Of a stretch of 64,000 bases of DNA, positions 32,694 through 42,444 are shown piece after piece (within the stretch, counting starts at the first letter, position 1; the number at the start of each line of letters is the position of its first letter). A model generated the notes under the pieces. The model saw only the letters and a program-made list of their open reading frames with translations. It made no database searches and had not been told where the DNA came from. The translations under genes were made by a program, and so were the position numbers. The stretch is from Lentzea albida (lineage in GTDB: Bacteria; Actinomycetota; Actinomycetes; Mycobacteriales; Pseudonocardiaceae). The stretch lies in assembly GCF_900111005.1 (NCBI RefSeq), contig NZ_FOFV01000003.1, positions 124,001-188,000 on the forward strand, in the 5' to 3' direction.

Positions 32694-33592
32694 CGCGCGA
32701 GCCTCCTGGCCAGTGCGGCGCGGCGGCTCTCCGGCAGGTCGGCGAGCCAGAGCTTCTGCATCATGTGCCAGTCGGCCGGATGAGCGGCGATGTCGGCGGC
32801 GAACACGTCCGCGACGGCCTGCGTGGCGGTCTGGACGTTGCTCACCTTGATCGGCGGGTGGATGCGGAAGTGCCAGCCGTCCCCGGTGAACCAGCAGCCC
32901 ACCGGCAGCAGTGCGGCGCCCGTCGTCGACGCCAGGTGCGCGGGACCCGCAGGCATCAGGGTCTGCTCGCCGAAGAACGTCACCGGAACACCGGACGACG
33001 TCAGGTCCCTGTCCGCCAGCAGGCACACGACCTTGTTGGCGCGCAGGCGATCGGCCAGCACCGTCGCGGGTGGACGGTCGCCGCCGTGCAGCGGCAGCAC
33101 CTCGAAGCCGAGGGTCTCGCGGAAGTCGAGGAACTTGCGGTACAGCGACTCGGGCTTGAGCCGCTCGGCCACCGTGGTGAACGTGCCGGAGTGGCCGACG
33201 AGCCAGACGCCCGCCATGTCCCAGTTGCCGCTGTGGGGCAGCGCGACGACCGCGCCGGTGCCCGCTGCGAGCGCCGCGTCGAGGTTCTCCACACCCGACA
33301 CCTGCGAGTCGCACTTCTCGTAGGCGGCCTTGAGGTCCATCGACGGCAACCGGAACGCCTCGCACCAGTACCGCGCGTACGACCGCAACGAGTCGCGCAC
33401 CAGTTCGTCGAGCTCGTCCTCACCGGCCCGCGGCACGACCCGGCGGAGGTTCGTGCGCAACTGCTCGACGCTCGCACCGCCCTTGCGCGCCGCGTAGTCC
33501 GCGCCCGCGCGGAACAACCGGCGTGCCCACGACTCCGGCAGCAGGCGGATCAGCCGCCACCCGGCGCTGTACCCGAGGGTCGCGAGGTTCAC
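32690..33592 (-). CDS. patA: phosphatidylinositol mannoside acyltransferase PatA
   Basis: This 300-aa acyltransferase of the HtrB/LpxL-like family acylates the mannose of PIM. The catalytic H-x4-D is in LPHSGNWDMAG. Further family features are ARYWCEAFRLPSM, LKPESLYRKFLDFRETLGFE, VVCLLADRDLTSSGVPVTFF and PADWHMMQKLWLADL. The GTG start overlaps the pgsA stop, and its own stop overlaps pimA. It lies between pgsA and pimA as in mycobacteria. Confidence 0.93.
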   Translation of the reverse strand: MNLATLGYSAGWRLIRLLPESWARRLFRAGADYAARKGGASVEQLRTNLRRVVPRAGEDELDELVRDSLRSYARYWCEAFRLPSMDLKAAYEKCDSQVSGVENLDAALAAGTGAVVALPHSGNWDMAGVWLVGHSGTFTTVAERLKPESLYRKFLDFRETLGFEVLPLHGGDRPPATVLADRLRANKVVCLLADRDLTSSGVPVTFFGEQTLMPAGPAHLASTTGAALLPVGCWFTGDGWHFRIHPPIKVSNVQTATQAVADVFAADIAAHPADWHMMQKLWLADLPESRRAALARRLAR

Positions 33593-34191
33593 GCGGCCTC
33601 CCGCGCCGACTTCGCCACCGCGAAGACGCGCTGCAACACCGTGACGACCGTCATCGCCGCGAGCAGCCACAGCGAGATGTCCAGCAGGTACGGCACTCCC
33701 AGCCCCTGCACCCCGGCGCCGAGCAGCGCGACGATGAACCGCTCGGCCCGCTCGGCCAGCCCGCCGTCCGCGTTGAGGCCGGACGCGTCGGCCCGCGCCT
33801 TCACGTAGGAGATGACCTGCGAGGCCACCAGGCAGATGAACCCGGCCGCCGCCGTCCACCGGTTGCCGGTGTCGAACGCGTACCAGGTGAGCGCCGCGAA
33901 CAACGCCCCGTCCGCGATGCGGTCACAGGTGGCGTCGAGCACGGCCCCGAACCTCGTGGGCCCCTGCGCGCGGGCCATGGCACCGTCGATCAGGTCGAGC
34001 AGCACGAAGAACGTCACCAGCGCACAGCCCACGAACAGCTGCCCGCGGGGGATGAACCACAGCGCGCTCGCCACGGCACCGACCGTGCCGACCACGGTCA
34101 CGGCGTTGGGCGTGAGGCCACGCGCCAGCAGCCACGCCCCGATCGGATCGGTGACGCGCGAGACGGACGCGCGAGCGAAGATGTTCAGCAT
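33589..34191 (-). CDS. pgsA: CDP-alcohol phosphatidyltransferase (phosphatidylinositol phosphate synthase)
   Basis: The 200-aa integral membrane enzyme has about six segments. The CDP-alcohol phosphatidyltransferase motif is complete: DLIDGAMARAQGPTRFGAVL followed by DATCDR. In the mycobacterial locus this enzyme joins CDP-diacylglycerol with inositol phosphate, giving the lipid that PimA mannosylates. It is the first gene of the tight pgsA-patA-pimA-Nudix string. Upstream lie the repeat region and an XRE regulator instead of the HIT gene directly, so its promoter must lie in or near the GC-rich segment 34192-34497. Confidence 0.93.
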   Translation of the reverse strand: MLNIFARASVSRVTDPIGAWLLARGLTPNAVTVVGTVGAVASALWFIPRGQLFVGCALVTFFVLLDLIDGAMARAQGPTRFGAVLDATCDRIADGALFAALTWYAFDTGNRWTAAAGFICLVASQVISYVKARADASGLNADGGLAERAERFIVALLGAGVQGLGVPYLLDISLWLLAAMTVVTVLQRVFAVAKSAREAA

Positions 34192-34497
34192 GGCAGCCGC
34201 AGCCTAGCTGGACTGGCGAAACGCGCGCGCCGCGGGTGAGGTCCCGCGGGCGGACGCGCGGGCGGGCGGGATGGGGTGGGGGCGGGTGCGGGGTTTGCGC
34301 GCGGGCTGGGCGGGGTGAGCGGGACGTCCGGGGTTTGCGCGTGGGCAGGCCGGCGGTAAGAGGAGCCGGAGCGGGCCAGCGAGGCGGAGGCCGTGCGGGG
34401 ACGAACGCCCCGCGGGGCGAGGTCGCCGCGGGAGCGGTGCGCAGTGGGACGCGGTCCGGGCGAACTGCGCGAGGCGGGGCCTTTCTGCGACGCGCGT
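34192..34497. other. GC-rich non-coding segment upstream of pgsA
   Basis: No gene was found here. The stretch is G-rich on the plus strand with two copies of GGGGTTTGCGCG (near 34291 and 34332). It leads into the 18-bp minisatellite and probably holds the pgsA promoter, but no clear -10/-35 pair stands out. Confidence 0.5.
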
Positions 34498-34965
34498 GTG
34501 CGCGAGAGGCGGGCCGTGCGCGCGTGACGCAACCCGTGCGCGAGGCGCGGGCCGTGCGCGAGGCGCGACGCACGCGCGAAGGCGGACCGTGCGCGAGAGG
34601 CGGCACTCACGCGAGAAGCAAGCCGTGCGCGCGAGGCGCGGGACATGCGCGAGGCGCCGGGCATGCGCGAAACGCCAGCCGTGCGCGAGGGGCGAGCCAC
34701 ACGCGAGGCACAGGCCGCGCGCGAAGCGCCAGCCGTGCGCGCGAAGGCGGACTATGGGCGAGGCGTCAGTCGTGCGCGAGGTGCGGGCCGTGCGTGAGGT
34801 GCGGGCCGTGCGTGAGGTGCGGGCCGTGCGCCAAGCGCCAGGCATGCATGCGAGGCAGACCGTGCGCGAGGTGTCGGACGTGCGCGAGGCGCCAGCCGTG
34901 CGCGGAGCGCGGGGCATGCGCGCGGAGCGCGGGGCATGCGCGCGGAGCGCGGGCCGTGCGAGCGC
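34498..34965. repeat. degenerate 18-bp tandem repeat (about 26 units)
   Basis: About 26 imperfect tandem copies of GTGCGCGAGGCGCGGGCC fill 470 bp between pgsA and the XRE gene. The best-kept copies are back to back at 34771-34824 (GTGCGYGAGGTGCGGGCC three times). Most units are 18 bp; some are 16-17 or 19-20 bp, so no single reading frame is kept. Because a GC-only hexamer-codon repeat lacks stops, long ORFs appear on both strands (for example VREARA or SRTART repeats), but they have no ribosome-binding sites and cross frame changes. I regard it as a non-coding minisatellite of unknown role. After it, 34966-35076 has no recognisable feature. Confidence 0.85.
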
Positions 34966-35076
34966 CGTCTCGTCCCCGCGACAGCCCCGCGAACAGCCCG
35001 CTCGACCCCCTCGCTCAACCCCTCCTAACACCGCACACCGCTGACCGGATCCGCTGACCGGAGCCCGGCCGGGCCC

Positions 35077-35916
35077 CTAGCCCAGCCGGCGGTGGTCCTC
35101 GGCGATGCGCTTCAGCAACCCCTGCAACTCCTCCCCTCGCACCGCCAGCCGCTCCAACCGGCTGAACAACGCGAGGTACTCGCGCACGTCCAGCGGGTCG
35201 GTGATGGTGGCGTTGCCGGTCAGCACGCTGACCGTGACGACGCGCTCGTCGTAGATCTGGAACCCGTGCAACGCGACCACGTTGGCGTCGGCCGACCACG
35301 GCACGACGCCCAGGCGGACGTTCGGGCGGCGTTGCATGGCGATCAGGTGTTCCACCTGTTCCGCCATGAGTTCCGCCGAGCCCATCCGCCAGCGGAGTGC
35401 GCTCTCGGACAGCACGAACACGAACTGCTTGGCCAGGTCGTCCATCCGGGAACGGCGGGTGCGCAGGGCGGCCACCGCGGCCTCCTGCTCCGAATGCGGC
35501 ATCGTCCCCAGCACGATCCGCAGGTAGGCCTCGGACTGCAGCAGCGAGGGGACCAGGTTGACCTGGAAGAACCTCGACGTCGCGGCCCGCGCCTCCACGC
35601 GGCTGATCGTCTGCTGGTGGCGGTGCGCTCCTCGGTGCAGCACGACGCGGCGGGTCTCCGCCTCCGCGTGCAGCGACCTGGCGAGTTCGACCAGTTCGAT
35701 GCGCGTCTCTCTCGCGGCGGCCAGTTCCGCCACGAGACGCTCCACGTCCGTCACGGACGGGAGCAGCATGCCGTTCTCGATCTTCGACAGCTTGGACTGG
35801 CTCATCCCGGTGGCACGGGCGGTGGCCGTGCCGGTCATCTTCGCCTCGGTGCGCAACCGGCGTAGTTCACGCGAAAGCCGCTCTCTCGCTAATCGCGAAC
35901 GCTCAGGTGCGGTCAT
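35077..35916 (-). CDS. XRE-family regulator with DUF5753-type domain
   Basis: The 279-aa protein has an N-terminal HTH (LSRELRRLRTEAKMTGTATA, then GMSQSKLSKIENGMLLPSV) and the C-terminal domain common in actinobacterial XRE regulators (YLRIVLGTMPHSEQEAAVAA, LRWRMGSAELMAEQVEHLIA, VRLGVVPWSAD, YDERVVTVSVLTGNATITDP). Many such regulators, including BldD-cluster and Abi/DUF397-linked types, pair with a DUF397 protein; no such partner is seen. A 26-bp palindrome lies 74 bp upstream of its start and may be its own operator. Confidence 0.9.
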   Translation of the reverse strand: MTAPERSRLARERLSRELRRLRTEAKMTGTATARATGMSQSKLSKIENGMLLPSVTDVERLVAELAAARETRIELVELARSLHAEAETRRVVLHRGAHRHQQTISRVEARAATSRFFQVNLVPSLLQSEAYLRIVLGTMPHSEQEAAVAALRTRRSRMDDLAKQFVFVLSESALRWRMGSAELMAEQVEHLIAMQRRPNVRLGVVPWSADANVVALHGFQIYDERVVTVSVLTGNATITDPLDVREYLALFSRLERLAVRGEELQGLLKRIAEDHRRLG

Positions 35917-35989
35917 GTTCGCACCGTAACCATTCGCACACGGTGAGACGATCGGCCATAGGCGGGGACTTGACTCGCAGTTGACACCT

Positions 35990-36015
35990 CCAGGTGGGTG
36001 ATCTCACCTACCTGG
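35990..36015. promoter_or_regulatory. 26-bp palindromic operator candidate upstream of the XRE gene
   Basis: CCAGGTGGGTGA (35990-36001) and TCACCTACCTGG (36004-36015) form 12-bp arms with one mismatch and a 2-nt centre. A plus-strand TTGACA (35981-35986) sits just before it. The region 35917-36193 is relatively AT-rich and otherwise without a gene. The palindrome most likely binds the XRE regulator transcribed away from it. Confidence 0.6.
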
Positions 36016-36193
36016 AATCGCTTTGTGCTGGCGTTACGTCTCGAACAGGCCGGGAAATGCACCCGAAAGAAGTAACCTAAAGTCATTCCTTGTCACGTGG
36101 AAAGAGCCTTGATTGTCCACCGCAGACAAACGGCAGTGGGTTTTGTCACTCTTTTGTCCACGAATTCGTACGGATTTCAATCACGCCCGCAGG

Positions 36194-36373
36194 CTAAACG
36201 CCACGTTTAGTCCGCAATGCGGCCCGAACACCGAGCCCGATGCCGCCGAAAATCAGCACGAAACCGATGAGACCCAGACCGGGCGCGTCGTCGTGCTGGG
36301 CGTACAGCAGAGCGCCGACACCGAGCGCGGCGAGGAGGAGACAGCCCACCAGGGGCAGCAGCAAGCGAGGCAT
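36194..36373 (-). CDS. small two-helix membrane protein
   Basis: The 59-aa protein starting at ATG36373 (MPRLLLPLVGCLLLAALGVG) has two transmembrane helices separated by AQHDDAPG and a basic tail (RTKRGV). An upstream in-frame TTG at 36409 would add 12 residues but has no ribosome-binding site. The start codon sits inside a perfect 12-bp inverted repeat (36364-36392) that could hide it in the mRNA. No family recognised. Confidence 0.5.
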   Translation of the reverse strand: MPRLLLPLVGCLLLAALGVGALLYAQHDDAPGLGLIGFVLIFGGIGLGVRAALRTKRGV

Positions 36374-36392
36374 GGGATGACCATGCCTCGCT
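36364..36392 (-). repeat. inverted repeat covering a start codon
   Basis: AGCGAGGCATGG (36364-36375) and its exact complement (36381-36392) flank a 5-nt loop. On the minus strand the 3' arm contains the ATG (36371-36373) of the small membrane protein, and the 5' arm contains GAGG. It could act as a translation-control hairpin. Confidence 0.55.
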
Positions 36393-36430
36393 GACCTATC
36401 GAAAGTCAACAGATTTCTACTGTTGAGCGA

Positions 36431-36975
36431 TCAGTCGACGGCCTTCCAGCCGTCGGCCAGGAGCTGCCGGGTCTCGCCCAGCAGCTGCGGCAGCACCTTC
36501 GTGTGCCCGATGACCGGCATGAAGTTCGCGTCGCCGCCCCACCTCGGCACCAGGTGCTGGTGCAGGTGGGCGGCGATCCCGGCGCCGGCCACGACGCCCT
36601 GGTTCATGCCGATGTTGAACCCGTGCGGCGCCGCCACGTGCCGAGCGACCTTCATGGCCTTCTGGGTGAAGGCACCGAGCTCGGCCACCTCCGACACCGT
36701 CAGGTCCGTGTAGTCCGCCACGTGCCGGTACGGCAACACCATCAGGTGGCCGGGGTTGTACGGATACAGGTTCAGCAGCGCGAAGACCTCGGCGCCGCGC
36801 GCGACGATCAGACCGTCCTCGTCGGACAGTTCCACGACGCGGCAGAACGGGCAGCCCTCCGGCTCGTCGCCCTCGGCCTTGCCCGCTCCCTGCACGTACG
36901 ACAGGCGGTGCGGGGTCCACAGGCGCTGCAACGCGTCCGGGACCCCCACACCGTCCTGAGAGGAGTACTCAGGCG

Positions 36976-36979
<4 letters not shown>
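36431..36979 (-). CDS. HIT-family hydrolase/phosphorylase (Ap4A phosphorylase type)
   Basis: The 182-aa protein has a zinc-type CPFC motif, [38 protein letters not shown] and the histidine triad [10 protein letters not shown]. The mycobacterial orthologue at the same place in the thrS-pgsA locus (Rv2613c) is described as an Ap4A phosphorylase. The GTG start overlaps the thrS stop (36976-36979), so the two are co-translated. ThrRS can make Ap4A, which gives a biochemical reason for the pairing (inference). Confidence 0.92.
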
Positions 36980-39024
<2,045 letters not shown>

Positions 39025-39057
39025 GGTGACTCCTAGATCGAAGAGAGTGGTTGCGGA

Positions 39058-39549
39058 TCAGATGTTATCGGTGCTCAAGATGGACATGACGATCGCGTCG
39101 TGGAAGACGCCGTCCCAGAGCAGGGCGTCCCTCAACCGGCCCTCCTCGCGGAAGCCCAGTTTCTTGTACACGTGGATGGCCCGCTCGTTGAAGTCGTACA
39201 CCTCCAGGTCGACGCGGTGGAGGTTCCGCTCGTGGAACGCGTGGTCGAGGGCGTGCTTGATCGCGGCCGTCCCGTACCCCTTGCCGAAACCGTCCCACAT
39301 CGCGATCCGCAGGCCCGCCGAGCGGTTGTGCGGATTGATGGTGAGAACGACTTCGCCGAGGAACTCGCCGTCCTCCGTTATCGCACGCGTGTAGCGGTTC
39401 GGGTCGTTCAGGGTCCGCTCGACGTAGGCCTCGTAATCCTCCAGCGTGAACGTCCCGTGCGTACCGGTGAGGCGGTCGACCTCGGCGTCGTTCGGGCGGC
39501 TCCTGGCCATAGCCTGCGCGAACTCCCTGCGGAGCGGTACGAGTTCCAT
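39058..39549 (-). CDS. GNAT-family N-acetyltransferase (RimJ/RimL type)
   Basis: The 163-aa protein shows the GNAT core: a VVLTINPHNRSAGLRIAMWD strand pair, the acetyl-CoA loop FGKGYGTAAIKHALDHAF, VDLEVYDFNERAIHVYKKLG and FREEGRLRDALLWDG. This pattern is of the ribosomal-protein/small-molecule RimJ/RimL type. Substrate unknown. It ends upstream of the thrS start on the same strand, 33 bp away, so it may be co-transcribed with thrS. Confidence 0.9.
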   Translation of the reverse strand: MELVPLRREFAQAMARSRPNDAEVDRLTGTHGTFTLEDYEAYVERTLNDPNRYTRAITEDGEFLGEVVLTINPHNRSAGLRIAMWDGFGKGYGTAAIKHALDHAFHERNLHRVDLEVYDFNERAIHVYKKLGFREEGRLRDALLWDGVFHDAIVMSILSTDNI

Positions 39550-39677
39550 GGTCCGATTGAAGCGCGCCGGCGCAACCGCTTTCTCTACGCACGGCGTCTG
39601 AGTGGTTTTTCGGATGCGGCGCGGTGCCCGGGGCGAGCACCCTGGTCGTCTCCCGGCCCGCCGAAAGGAGCACCGCC

Positions 39678-39992
39678 ATGTCCGACCTGGTCGTCGAATG
39701 CCCGGTCCGCCTCACCGAGTCCAACCGGGACGAACTGCGCCTGCTCTACGCCGACCTGCGCGACCACTACGCCCGCCGCGACGCCCGCAACGGCACGCGC
39801 ACCACGTTGCACTTCCTGTGGACCGGGGTGCTCGACGACGAGACCTTCGGCGCGACCTACGCCGACCAGCGGCACGTTTTCGCTGGTTCGAGGCCCGTGA
39901 TGAACTCCAGGCGGTTCCCCGGAGGGCTTCAGGAAACGAACAGGTGGCTGTCAGCCCCAGCTCAGTCGAACGGCGCATCGTTGAGGACATGA
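39678..39992 (+). CDS. small hypothetical protein
   Basis: This 104-aa ORF has a perfect AAAGGAG site 7 bp before its ATG. Residues 1-70 look like a real, charged helical protein (VRLTESNRDELRLLYADLRD, then TTLHFLWTGVLDDETFGATY). The tail after about residue 72 is less convincing. The TGA overlaps the next ATG (ATGA), which supports translation. I do not recognise the family, and the gene may be a truncated remnant. Confidence 0.5.
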   Translation: MSDLVVECPVRLTESNRDELRLLYADLRDHYARRDARNGTRTTLHFLWTGVLDDETFGATYADQRHVFAGSRPVMNSRRFPGGLQETNRWLSAPAQSNGASLRT

Positions 39993-40480
39993 GCGAGCAG
40001 GGACAGACGCCTCCGCCGAAGGAGCCGTCGCAGAACGAACCGCAGGCCGCCCAGCCCGCACCGGACCAGGCGACCACCCCGCTGCCTGCCGGGGCGCCGG
40101 CGGCAGCACCGGCCGAAGCCTCCGCCGCACCGGCAGCGGCCACTCCGGCCGCCGCTCCCGCCGCGGAGACACCGGCCGGACCACCTCCGCCTCCTCCGGC
40201 CGCGACCCCCGCGGCCGCGGTGCCGGCGGGCCCCGGCCGCGGGAGGCGCTTCGTGCGCCACCGCGCCACCCAGCTCGTCGCCGTGGGGCTGCTCGGCCTC
40301 GTACTCGGCGGCGGCATCGTGGGAGCGGTCGCCGCCAACCGCTTCGACCACCGCGGCGGCCCCGGCCAGGTGCGGATGTACGAGCGCGGTGAACGAGGCC
40401 CCGACCGCGGCGGCGACCGCTTCGACCAGCGCGGGCCGTTCGGCGACCGCGGTGAGCGGGGCGACCGCTTCGAGCGGTGA
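39989..40480 (+). CDS. single-pass membrane protein with Ala/Pro-rich and Arg/Gly/Asp-rich tails
   Basis: The 163-aa protein has an Ala/Pro-rich cytoplasmic N-terminus (about 90 residues), one transmembrane helix (ATQLVAVGLLGLVLGGGIVG) and an external tail rich in Arg, Asp and Gly (repeats like ERGDRFER, DRGGDRFDQRG). No domain recognised; low complexity dominates. It overlaps the upstream small ORF by ATGA. Two tandem hairpins follow its stop. Confidence 0.55.
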   Translation: MSEQGQTPPPKEPSQNEPQAAQPAPDQATTPLPAGAPAAAPAEASAAPAAATPAAAPAAETPAGPPPPPPAATPAAAVPAGPGRGRRFVRHRATQLVAVGLLGLVLGGGIVGAVAANRFDHRGGPGQVRMYERGERGPDRGGDRFDQRGPFGDRGERGDRFER

Positions 40481-40487
40481 CCCGACC

Positions 40488-40535
40488 GAGTGCGCGACTC
40501 ACGTACCGATCCCCGACGCCGTGAGTCGCGCACTC
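40488..40535. terminator. first of two tandem inverted repeats between convergent genes
   Basis: GAGTGCGCGACTCACG (40488-40503) and its exact complement (40520-40535) form a 16-bp stem with a 16-nt loop, 8 bp after the stop of the plus-strand gene. It probably terminates that gene. Confidence 0.65.
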
Positions 40536-40544
40536 CCCAAGCCA

Positions 40545-40599
40545 GGAACGCGCGTCACCGCCGGATTAGTCCCCCTCGTTCTGCGGTGACGCGCGTTCC
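40545..40599. terminator. second of two tandem inverted repeats between convergent genes
   Basis: GGAACGCGCGTCACCGC (40545-40561) and its exact complement (40583-40599) form a 17-bp stem with a 21-nt loop, 12 bp from the stop of the minus-strand acyl-CoA synthetase gene. It probably terminates that gene. Perfect long arms with sizeable loops, twice in a row, also suggest a dispersed repeat family. Confidence 0.65.
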
Positions 40600-40610
40600 G
40601 CCCAGACGTA

Positions 40611-42251
40611 CTAGTGCTGCGGCCCGAGCCGGATCGCCAGGAGCTGGCGCCGCAGCACCTTGCCGGTCGCGTTGCGCGGCAGCTGCGGCACGACCACGAC
40701 CTCGCGCGGGACCTTGTGCCGTGCGAGGCGGGTGCGCACGAACTCGCGCAGCTCCCGCACGTCGATCCGCGCCCCCGCGACCGGCACCACGAACGCGCGC
40801 AACCGTTGCCCGTACTCGGGATCCGGCACGCCCAGCACCGCCGCGTCGCGCACCCGGTAATGCGTCATGAGCAGGTTCTCGACCTCGACCGGGTACACGT
40901 TCTCGCCGCCGGAGACGATCATGTCGTCCTCGCGGCCGTCGAAGTAGAGCCTGCCGCTGGGGTCGAAGTGCCCGAGGTCGCCGGTCGCGACCAGGCCGTC
41001 GATCGAGTCCTTCTGCGTGCCGTCGGTGTAGAGGTCGACGGTCAGCGAGCCACGGACGTAGATGCGGCCCGTCACGAACGACCGGGTGATGCGGTTGCCG
41101 TTCTCGTCGTAGATGCGCACGACGCAGTTGTGCGGGGGCAGGCCGACGCTCGACGGCGCGGCCGCCAGGTCTTCGGGGGTCGCGACGGTGGCGACGGCGA
41201 CTTCCGTTGAGCCGTAGAGGTTGTAGAGCACCGGGCCGAGGACGGACTGGGTGCGCTCGACGAGGTCCGGCGAGATCGGCGACCCGGACGAGAACACGAC
41301 GCTCAGGTGCGACAGGTCGAACGAGTCGATCACGTGCCGGTCGAGCTCCATGATCCGCTGCAGCATCGTCGGCACCAGCACCAGCGTCGTGCAGCGCTGG
41401 CCCTGCACCGACCACAGCGTCTTGCGCGGGTCGAAACGGCGGTGCAGCACCGCGCGCGAGCCCAGCGACATCGCGAGCGTCAGGTGCGAGTAGCCGACGG
41501 AGTGGAAGATCGGGGCCGCGATGAACGTCGACTCGCCCGAGCGCATCGGGATGCGGTCGAGGAAGTCCGACGCGGTCAGCACGGACTTGATCTCGCGGGC
41601 CGTGCCCTTGGGTGTGCCGGTCGTGCCGGACGTCAGCTGGATCACGACACCCGGTTCGCGCGGCGGTTCCAGTTCGCCGCGCGGCGCCTTGGCCACCAGC
41701 TGGTCCAGCGTCGGCGTGCGGCGGTCCAGGCCGTCGCGCGACCACGACAGCCAGCGCGGGATCGACGGCGGCAGCTGGTGGAACAGCGGTGTGAACTCCT
41801 CGTCGTGGATGACGAGCGAGGCCCGCTCGCGGTGCAACAGGTCCAGGACGACCGGGGCGCCGAACCCGGTGTTGACGAGCAGCACGCGCACGCCGAGCTT
41901 CGCGCACGCCAGCAGCGACTCGACCATGCCGCGGTGGTTGCGGCACATCAGCGCCACGATGTGCGTGTGCTGCACCCCCAGCGAGCGCAGCCCCTGCGCG
42001 ATCGCGTTCGACCGCCTGTCCAGCTGGCGGTAGGTGACCGAGCCGCGTTCGTCGACGACCGCGACGCCGTCGGGGTTCAGCCGCACGGACCGGCGCAGCG
42101 CCGTCACGTTCGGTCCCCAGACCTTGACCTCCTGCAACGCCTGCATGGACATCTTGATGTTCGTGAGACTGACCATGCCCGCCTCGGACAAGACACGGAG
42201 TGAGTGCACCCGGCCCATGGCGTCGCGAAACACCTTGCGCAACCCTGGCAT
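40611..42251 (-). CDS. AMP-forming acyl-CoA synthetase (FadD-like)
   Basis: The 546-aa adenylate-forming enzyme starts at ATG42251 after GAGGAGC. It shows the AMP-binding P-loop QLTSGTTGTPKGTAREIKSV, VLYNLYGSTEVAVATVA, the hinge region TGDLGHFDPSGRLYFDGRED, IVSGGENVYPVEVENLLMTH and the C-terminal catalytic Lys in RNATGKVLRRQL. It activates a fatty or aromatic acid to its CoA thioester; chain length cannot be read. The gene is downstream of the GntR regulator on the same strand, with a GTC-N-GAC palindrome between, so it may belong to that regulon. Confidence 0.88.
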   Translation of the reverse strand: MPGLRKVFRDAMGRVHSLRVLSEAGMVSLTNIKMSMQALQEVKVWGPNVTALRRSVRLNPDGVAVVDERGSVTYRQLDRRSNAIAQGLRSLGVQHTHIVALMCRNHRGMVESLLACAKLGVRVLLVNTGFGAPVVLDLLHRERASLVIHDEEFTPLFHQLPPSIPRWLSWSRDGLDRRTPTLDQLVAKAPRGELEPPREPGVVIQLTSGTTGTPKGTAREIKSVLTASDFLDRIPMRSGESTFIAAPIFHSVGYSHLTLAMSLGSRAVLHRRFDPRKTLWSVQGQRCTTLVLVPTMLQRIMELDRHVIDSFDLSHLSVVFSSGSPISPDLVERTQSVLGPVLYNLYGSTEVAVATVATPEDLAAAPSSVGLPPHNCVVRIYDENGNRITRSFVTGRIYVRGSLTVDLYTDGTQKDSIDGLVATGDLGHFDPSGRLYFDGREDDMIVSGGENVYPVEVENLLMTHYRVRDAAVLGVPDPEYGQRLRAFVVPVAGARIDVRELREFVRTRLARHKVPREVVVVPQLPRNATGKVLRRQLLAIRLGPQH

Positions 42252-42428
42252 CAACAGCTCCTCGCGCTGCAAGTCCCCGAGGTATTCGGACGGTAACTGT
42301 CCGCAAGGCTCACGCCAAGCCTTGTCGCATGCGGAATTCGCATGACAACAGGACATTTAAGCCTGCAAACGTTTTCACGTTGTCGTCAACATGCCCGATC
42401 ACTGTGCCACGTTGCTGCGTTCGCCGGA

Positions 42429-42444
42429 GTCTGACCGGTCAGAC
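42429..42444. promoter_or_regulatory. GntR/FadR-type operator candidate
   Basis: A perfect 16-bp palindrome GTCTGACCGGTCAGAC contains two GTC-N-GAC half-site cores, the general form recognised by FadR-subfamily GntR proteins. It overlaps the stop of the gntR gene and lies 178 bp upstream of the acyl-CoA synthetase start. Confidence 0.55.

Noticed and set aside
34498-34965. Minisatellite as a CRISPR array
   Set aside because: Units are directly adjacent with no unique spacers, and no cas gene is present.
34204-35057. Long open frames on both strands through the 18-bp repeat, predicting repeated VREARA, CARG or SRTART peptides
   Set aside because: The repeat has no stop codons by composition; several units change frame length, there is no ribosome-binding site, and the frames are open in both orientations at once.
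39602-39988. N-terminal extension of the Ala/Pro-rich membrane protein over the small hypothetical ORF
   Set aside because: The 39678-39992 frame has a strong ribosome-binding site and ends in an ATGA overlap, and the extension is Arg-rich shadow sequence.
40488-40599. Tandem inverted repeats as an insertion sequence end or attachment site
   Set aside because: No transposase or integrase gene is nearby and there are no target-site duplications; terminators for the two convergent genes explain them.
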